Shown piece by piece: positions 58,701-64,000 of a stretch of DNA of 64,000 nt. Source of the DNA: Siderastrea radians (taxonomy: Eukaryota > Cnidaria > Anthozoa > Scleractinia > Rhizangiidae); assembly GCA_964017195.1 (NCBI GenBank), contig OZ024889.1, positions 60,659,858 through 60,723,857 on the forward strand. The letters are read 5' to 3'. The number at the start of each line of letters is the position of its first letter. Within the stretch, counting starts at the first letter, position 1. A program made the translations under genes and the position numbers. A model generated the notes under the pieces. The model was not told the origin of the DNA. It worked only from the letters and a program-made list of their open reading frames with translations, and ran no database searches.

Positions 58701-58959
58701 AGACTCTGTGGGAGGGGGAGGGGAGTCCCAAGACAACCCGACGGGGTAGAGAATGCCATCTTTTCTTGGCGGGAAATCGCGCGGTGCTTTTAGGCAACCG
58801 GCGTTTTTCTTGGCGAGAAATCGCATGACCATCGTCGCTTTTGAAAAGGAGGTATTTAACGATTGTTCGAGAGTACTGAAGTTTTTATACTTGACAAAAA
58901 AACATCTAATATCTACAAGTGGAAAGAAAAAGTTCAAAAGAATACTGGTAGAAAGCGAA

Positions 58960-60636
58960 AAGTTCAAGTTACGAAAGCTGCCTTCAAAGGACTTCATCGC
59001 TTTGTTTTCTTCACGGCGGAGAGTTTGCCCTGTTCTGAAACACAACCGAGTAAGTGAAGTTTTTAAAGGGTCTAAGGTACAAGATTTCGAGTATTACGGT
59101 GAAAGAAATTACGTTTTGAAATGGAAATTTGATTTATGCCATTAGAAATGTGTCATTTACTTTTGACTTTAAAAAATTATTAGAAAACGCGCTCAGATTT
59201 GTGACAGATTCTTGAATATTTTGCCATGCTCAGCCGATTTCACTCGCGTGGACCGACCTACGATTTTGGAAGTGTAACGCGAATTGCATTTAAGTATAAA
59301 CTTACGGGTTTTCGAATAAACTTTTTTCAAAAATGATTTCTCTGCCCCCCCCCCCCGGCATTATTTTGTGTTTGTTTATTCATAACAGTAGGTCTAAGTA
59401 CAGTCACCATACAACTGCACAAGCTTTGCTTTCAATTTTGACTGTCTGGTCCATCTCTTTGTGTAACTGTCGATTTTCTTGTGCAAGAAGTTTTCAATAG
59501 TAATAATCTTTTAAGCGAAGCAGTTGTCGGTTTAAAGCTATTTTATCCCAAAAGCTTCCGAAAACAGTTTTGTGCGTTCCTCAAAGCGCCTAACTTTATA
59601 TAGGCTTACTTCGTATCCGCAAAACTTATGCCGGAATAATTTAATTAAAGCGTGTTTGGTGTTTCTTTGTTTGAATCTTCATGGTCTCTAGTTAGAGAAC
59701 GAAATATAACAGCTTATTTGAAAAACTATAAGCGAAGCAGTTGTCGGTTTAAACCTATTATATCCCAAAAGCTTCTAAAAACAGTTCTGTACATTTTTAA
59801 AAGCGCTCGAATTTCAGACAATTTGCAGCCGCAAAACTTATGCCATAGAGTTAAGAATGTTTGGACGGTGTTTGTTTGTTTGATTTCAGTCTCGATGGTC
59901 TCAAGTTAGAGAACGAAAGGGTTACTTAAGTAACTATAAGCGAAGCAGTTTTGAGTTTAAAGCTATTTTATCCGGTAAGTAATGTGTTCCTCAAAGTGCT
60001 TGAATTTTTTCGCGGCTGCTAAAACCTACGTGCCATTTCTTCGATAAGTTTATTACAAGTGCTTCGAAGCTCCCCAGATCCTTTCTTTCGGGTAATCCCA
60101 GTAAAATGCCGGTGAAATGTCAGTATAAATTTTTGACCAGACTAATATTTTTATTTAGTGGCAGTTCATGTTATTTGTTAACATCCGAACGCGATGAAGA
60201 TAACCCATTTAAACAGTCGAATAATTTTTATTTTGTTTTTGTAAATGAGCGCCGTTTCAAGTTCATTCAAGCGAACAGCCAATAATCCAAGGAGATTTGA
60301 CAAGCCTTGACAGTTAATGACAGGATATGAAAACATTGGAAACACCAAGCAAGACGGCTTGTGAGTAAAATGTGTTTAGTTTGATGCCCGAAAAAAAAAT
60401 AATCAAGCTGTGCTCAGCCTCTAAAATGACCTTTCGAGCTTGGTTTTACAGAACAGATCCCCAAAATATTGGCGGACAATTCGGAACACTTTCAGGCTTT
60501 TTGAGAAACACTTTTCGAAAGCGAACGAGCCAAAAAAAGCACCGAAATATATTTCAGACCGAAAAGTTTCAGGACTATTTTTGAGAAACGAACACCAGTT
60601 TATTCCTTCGCGGCTCCGCTTTTAGGCTTGGCTAAA
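58960..60636. repeat. Right arm of a large inverted duplication, internally expanded
   Basis: Mirror of 51383-52490. It contains the conserved C-terminal frame HNRVSEVFKGSKVQDFEYYG then ERNYVLKWKFDLCH (plus, ending 59145). It is longer than the left arm because a block of about 215 bp starting 'aagcgaagcagttgtcggtt' is repeated in tandem (59512, 59729 and a partial copy at 59938). Confidence 0.8.
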
Positions 60637-61042
60637 TCTACATATTATATTTTGCATCCTGAGGGAAGGTGAAAAAAAGGCGGGGTCTAATGCCCCTGGG
60701 GCTTCTCTTGGTTTATTGGTTGAATCTTAGCTTGCTTTGACATACGATTCAGAATCAAGGAAAAGGTCTTGTCCATCGGAGGAACGGCGTTAAATTCTAG
60801 GCAGCCACAGTAGATTTGGTTTTGAACAACTGCGCCGTCGACAGTTATTCGCTTTTGTTCAACGTTGCTCCACCTTTTAATGTGTTTTCACCTGTAAAAG
60901 ACTACTCTGGCTACAGGAGGCGTTTCTCGCGCCAACCACTGCTCCACAAAAGCGCAAGCGAGAAATCTCTGGTACCCAGTGTGTTAGAAGGTACTTTTAG
61001 AGTAGGAGCATTTTTATTAGTGTTGAAAGGCAAAAATCGTTG

Positions 61043-61174
61043 CATTCTGAAAGCACTGACGCCCTTTTTGGTGGGTCTAACGTGGACGACGCTCTCACCA
61101 AAGGACAAAACCAACGACGCAAAATCACCCGAGACCGACGGATGACTACTGCTAATGCGGACGATGGCCAAAAG
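61043..61174 (+). other. Conserved small exon-like block in copy B
   Basis: The open frame HSESTDALFGGSNVDD...MTTANADDGQK ends at AAAAG/gtatca, parallel to 40269-40400. Replacements between copies are scattered over both strands' frames, so which strand is coding, if either, is unclear. Confidence 0.3.
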
Positions 61175-61865
61175 GTATCAAGACCTATACGTTGTCAATT
61201 GTTTTGTGTGAACGATAGGAAAACACGTTATTTAAAACGTAGTAATGTAGACAACTGAAAAAGATACAAAAGTATTTTGTACGTTTCAGATAACAACGGG
61301 GAAAATTCATCAGTGTAGACGGATAAAGCCTTAGCCTGCAGTTCAGACGTATTTTGGGGGGAAGTTTTACCATCCTTCGGGATTTCAAGCCACCATGTTG
61401 GATTAGGAGAACAAAAGAGAGTTAGGACGGGGCAATGAAAGCGACCAAGGCAGTAGGAGTCAATAATACTGCGTTTTGCCTATCCCTGGGGGGGGGGAGG
61501 GGTCAAACGAATTAAATTAAGCGTTTGTCCGCCCAAAATAATGACAAAATAACTAAACAAAACAACACCCAGTCCACTGCTGACGGAGCCTCTTACAGAT
61601 TCTCCTTCAAGATTGACACTGAAAGTCAGGACGGGTGTTAACAAGGCATGTGACAATTTTGGAAAGTTGACCCATTGTCCGAGGAACTCGAACTCGGTGT
61701 CGCACGCAAACTGAAAAACGTGCTCATTATGATCACAGAAACAACAGTTGCCTAGGTTTTATCTAGTATATGCTTTATCCAAAAAAAGCCCGCCGGTATA
61801 CTTCAGCAGTTAGGTACAATGATTTATTTATTTTATTCAAACTGATCGACATTTGGCCCTTAGCC

Positions 61866-62816
61866 TTACATCAGTAGATTCTCTGGGTTTTCTTGCAGCA
61901 TCTTCAAGAAGTTGTTCACTCCTCCTATGGCTACGGCGATATCTCTCCTGCCATGAAACAGGTCCTCCTCGGGAATGAAGAAGTTTAGAAGAGAGCCGCT
62001 TCGCAGGTGCTTCAAAAGCCTGTCGATTAAGTCCCTAAAACGGGGAACCAGCATGCCTTGCGCCCAGTATTGTGACTGCCTCTTCTCGTCATTCATATGA
62101 AGAAGAATGGTCTTTAAATGGTATGAAGCTAATGGATACCATCTCCCTTCAGATTTCCCCTTGAAGTACTTAGCCAGTTGTAGGACCTTCTTTCGACAAC
62201 CACCGTCCTTATCGATGTTTTTCATGATTTGCCCTTCAACTTGAGCACTGGAAATCTGCCAAAAGGCGGGGTCCGCCGATTCATCGTGTTTGACTTTAGG
62301 TACGAGCTCCATTTTTGCGTCGGTGCCTACAGGGCGTGGTCGAGCGATGGTAGGCGGTGGCCAGTGTGGAAGTTCCAAGGCAATTGCCAAATCAATGCTG
62401 ATGGAAGGAAACTTTGTCCACATAAATTCAAAGGTGACTGCAGGCCCTCCTTCCCATGGCCTCTTCTTAATCTTCAGTCCCTTGAGCTCCAAATCAACCA
62501 TTGCTTTCTCCACCAGTTCGCGTAAATGACCTCTAACCTTGCGAGCATCGAGGCGGTTAGTTCCCTCGATTTTAAATTTGTCGAGGCAGGTTTTGACAAT
62601 TGGCACCGCATAAGCAGACCCTGCCGGCGTCTCTTTATCAACCTGAAGAGAGATTTTGCCAGACCAAGCGTCGTTCAGCAATCCAAAATCGAACTCATCT
62701 GGCTTATCGATTTTCAGACCATCGTAGGCGGAACCCTTTAACTGGACTTTAAAGTTGTAGCACGAATCGTACGTGGCCACTTTTGTCATTATCTTGGCAA
62801 TTTCTGTATACACCAT
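61866..62816 (-). CDS. cGAS-like receptor (Mab-21/nucleotidyltransferase family), copy B
   Basis: Intact 316-codon paralogue of the gene at 41099-42052, with 12 replacements in the first 60 residues. It keeps every catalytic feature: GS at 28-29 (QLKGS), E41/D43 in DEFDF and D142 in SISIDLA. It also keeps the Mab-21 signatures ASYHLKTILLHM and NFFIPEEDLF. Upstream of the ATG the frame stays open (FLNRAYRQIQVNVQ) to an acceptor at 62906-62907, and a first exon ends at 63831 with a good donor (gtaagc). Two intact active-site copies imply both are under constraint and not a gene plus a relic. Probable role: cytosolic nucleic-acid-triggered cyclic-dinucleotide synthesis in innate immunity, by family analogy. 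Confidence 0.85.
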   Translation of the reverse strand: MVYTEIAKIMTKVATYDSCYNFKVQLKGSAYDGLKIDKPDEFDFGLLNDAWSGKISLQVDKETPAGSAYAVPIVKTCLDKFKIEGTNRLDARKVRGHLRELVEKAMVDLELKGLKIKKRPWEGGPAVTFEFMWTKFPSISIDLAIALELPHWPPPTIARPRPVGTDAKMELVPKVKHDESADPAFWQISSAQVEGQIMKNIDKDGGCRKKVLQLAKYFKGKSEGRWYPLASYHLKTILLHMNDEKRQSQYWAQGMLVPRFRDLIDRLLKHLRSGSLLNFFIPEEDLFHGRRDIAVAIGGVNNFLKMLQENPENLLM

Positions 62817-64000
62817 CTTCTTAGCTTCAACCTTTGATTGAACATTGACTTGTATCTGGCGATATGCTCTGTTAAGGAACTCGTTGAATTTTACGTCGTC
62901 TTTCCCTATTCAAGATGAAAGGGGTGAAGTAAAAATTCAGCGTCCTATCCTTTGGTTAGAGACCAGTGATCAAATAAATATTGCTCTCAGTTACTATTCT
63001 TGAAATTAACGGACAAACGATCATTGGATGTAACTGCATATAACATCTTTTTTTAGACTATGAGAAGTTATCCTTTGTTCCTCGGATCTTACACGCGAGC
63101 GAAGATGTATAAGTTATGCGAGTCTACGGCAAAAGGGAGGATACGCTCGGAACATTGCGTTTCGTACAATTTTCTCTCGCTGTAGAAGACGAAGGGAAAG
63201 AAAGAGACCATTTGCAGTCTCTTATGTGGTTGCCCAGGATGTAAAATTCTATTCGTGGGTGCACTCAATGACGAGAGAAAAAAATGGAAGAGATCTTATA
63301 GAGTTTGAAGGTTAGCGTTTGGTACCTTGAAAGAACACTTCAGTTGTACTAGCAGGAACCCACGTCTCGGCACACAAAGTCACAAGTACGAGAGCCTTCA
63401 AAATGGCCATCATTTCAACCTATTGAACACAAAACACAAAAAGAATAACGCATTGAAATGGCTGGTGTAATTCGATGGCACTCAGGTGAAAACATTCCCT
63501 AGCATGTTTCCTGTTCGGAGGGGATTTCGGTTTGCCTTTGATAAAATATTAAACAATCAAACTGTTTGTTTACCTATATGAAAAGTTAAATTCTTCATTG
63601 CCGTAAAACATTTTACTGATTTCAAGAGAGAAAAGAAATGAATAGTAAAGTGGAAAGCCTATGGCCACTTCTCGTTAGTCTTTTCATTCTTTTATTTGAT
63701 TTTGAACCGAGGAGAAAACTAACAAAATTGATGTTAAGCGAATAAATGAAAATTGATATCACGGGCGACCAAACTATATGGTCATTTTTTTTTTGTTAAG
63801 GTAAAAAGGGAAAACGTAGAAAGGGCTTACCGTTTAACGAACGTCTGTGGACTTAGTGTACCATGCTAGTATTGTCTGTCTTTTGTTGAAGCGATGTGTC
63901 TCGTATACGGTATGTGTCAAAATCCATTCCACGTAAAGACCTGCTGGTTCACATAAGGGGGTGCATTGATGGCATCTACCTCACGCTTGAATCCCCCAAT

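Larger units (their letters stand above)
60711..64000. repeat. Segmental duplication, copy B (runs off the window)
   Basis: Direct copy of 40105-43296. It shares the cGAS-like receptor, the downstream block 'gattgacactgaaagtcagg', a G-run near 61490 and the upstream exon end (donor gtaagc at 63830). It is still matching at base 64000. Confidence 0.9.

Noticed and set aside
58419..59045. 208-codon minus-strand ORF as a gene
   Set aside because: It runs antisense through a CCGT-type tandem repeat and the arm of the inverted duplication. The supported frame there is on the plus strand (ending 59145).

Overview
This is eukaryotic nuclear DNA, most likely from a stony coral or a close anthozoan cnidarian. 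Only one gene, COPE, can be read end to end, as twelve exons with GT-AG introns. The rest is mostly intergenic and crowded with repeats: tRNA-derived SINEs, foldback MITEs, a CR1/L2-like LINE, an L1/Tx1-like LINE, a Crypton-like remnant and a long satellite array. The clade call rests on these repeat types, the octamer TACATGTA scattered through the introns, paired cGAS-like receptor genes and a plant-type LRR receptor relative. It is inference; no database was searched.

Layout. 1-4.1 kb: MITEs, a noisy minisatellite, a tRNA-derived SINE and the 3' end of an unrecognised plus-strand gene. 6.3-7.6 kb: an intronless rhodopsin-class GPCR gene on the minus strand. 10.7-21.7 kb: a 10.95-kb unit bounded by near-perfect 23-bp terminal inverted repeats (CACAGGACG...), with subterminal regions packed with TTTAAGTG/CACTTAAA words as in CACTA (CMC) transposons. 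It holds about 40 copies of a 152-bp satellite (11.9-18.05 kb) and a decayed multi-exon minus-strand gene (18.2-20.5 kb). 22.9-25.5 kb: a 5'-truncated LINE, a Crypton-like remnant and a 140-nt palindrome. 25.5-29.6 kb: promoter-like sequence, SINEs and a possible transcript divergent from COPE.

29.8-39.9 kb: complete COPE gene (epsilon subunit of the COPI coat), 299 residues. 40.1-43.3 kb and 60.7-64.0 kb: two direct copies of a segment of at least 3.2 kb, each with an intact minus-strand cGAS-like receptor (Mab-21/nucleotidyltransferase) gene. The second copy runs off the window. 47.2-50.5 kb: a minus-strand LRR plus cysteine-rich plus multi-TM receptor gene with at least five premature stops. 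51.4-52.5 kb and 59.0-60.6 kb: arms of a large inverted duplication. Between them lie a TA-flanked MITE and an internally deleted L1/Tx1-like LINE (55.8-58.0 kb).

The genes do not form one pathway. COPE is housekeeping (vesicle traffic). The two cGAS-like receptors and the LRR pseudogene suggest a locus where innate-sensing and receptor-like genes are duplicated and lost among mobile elements.
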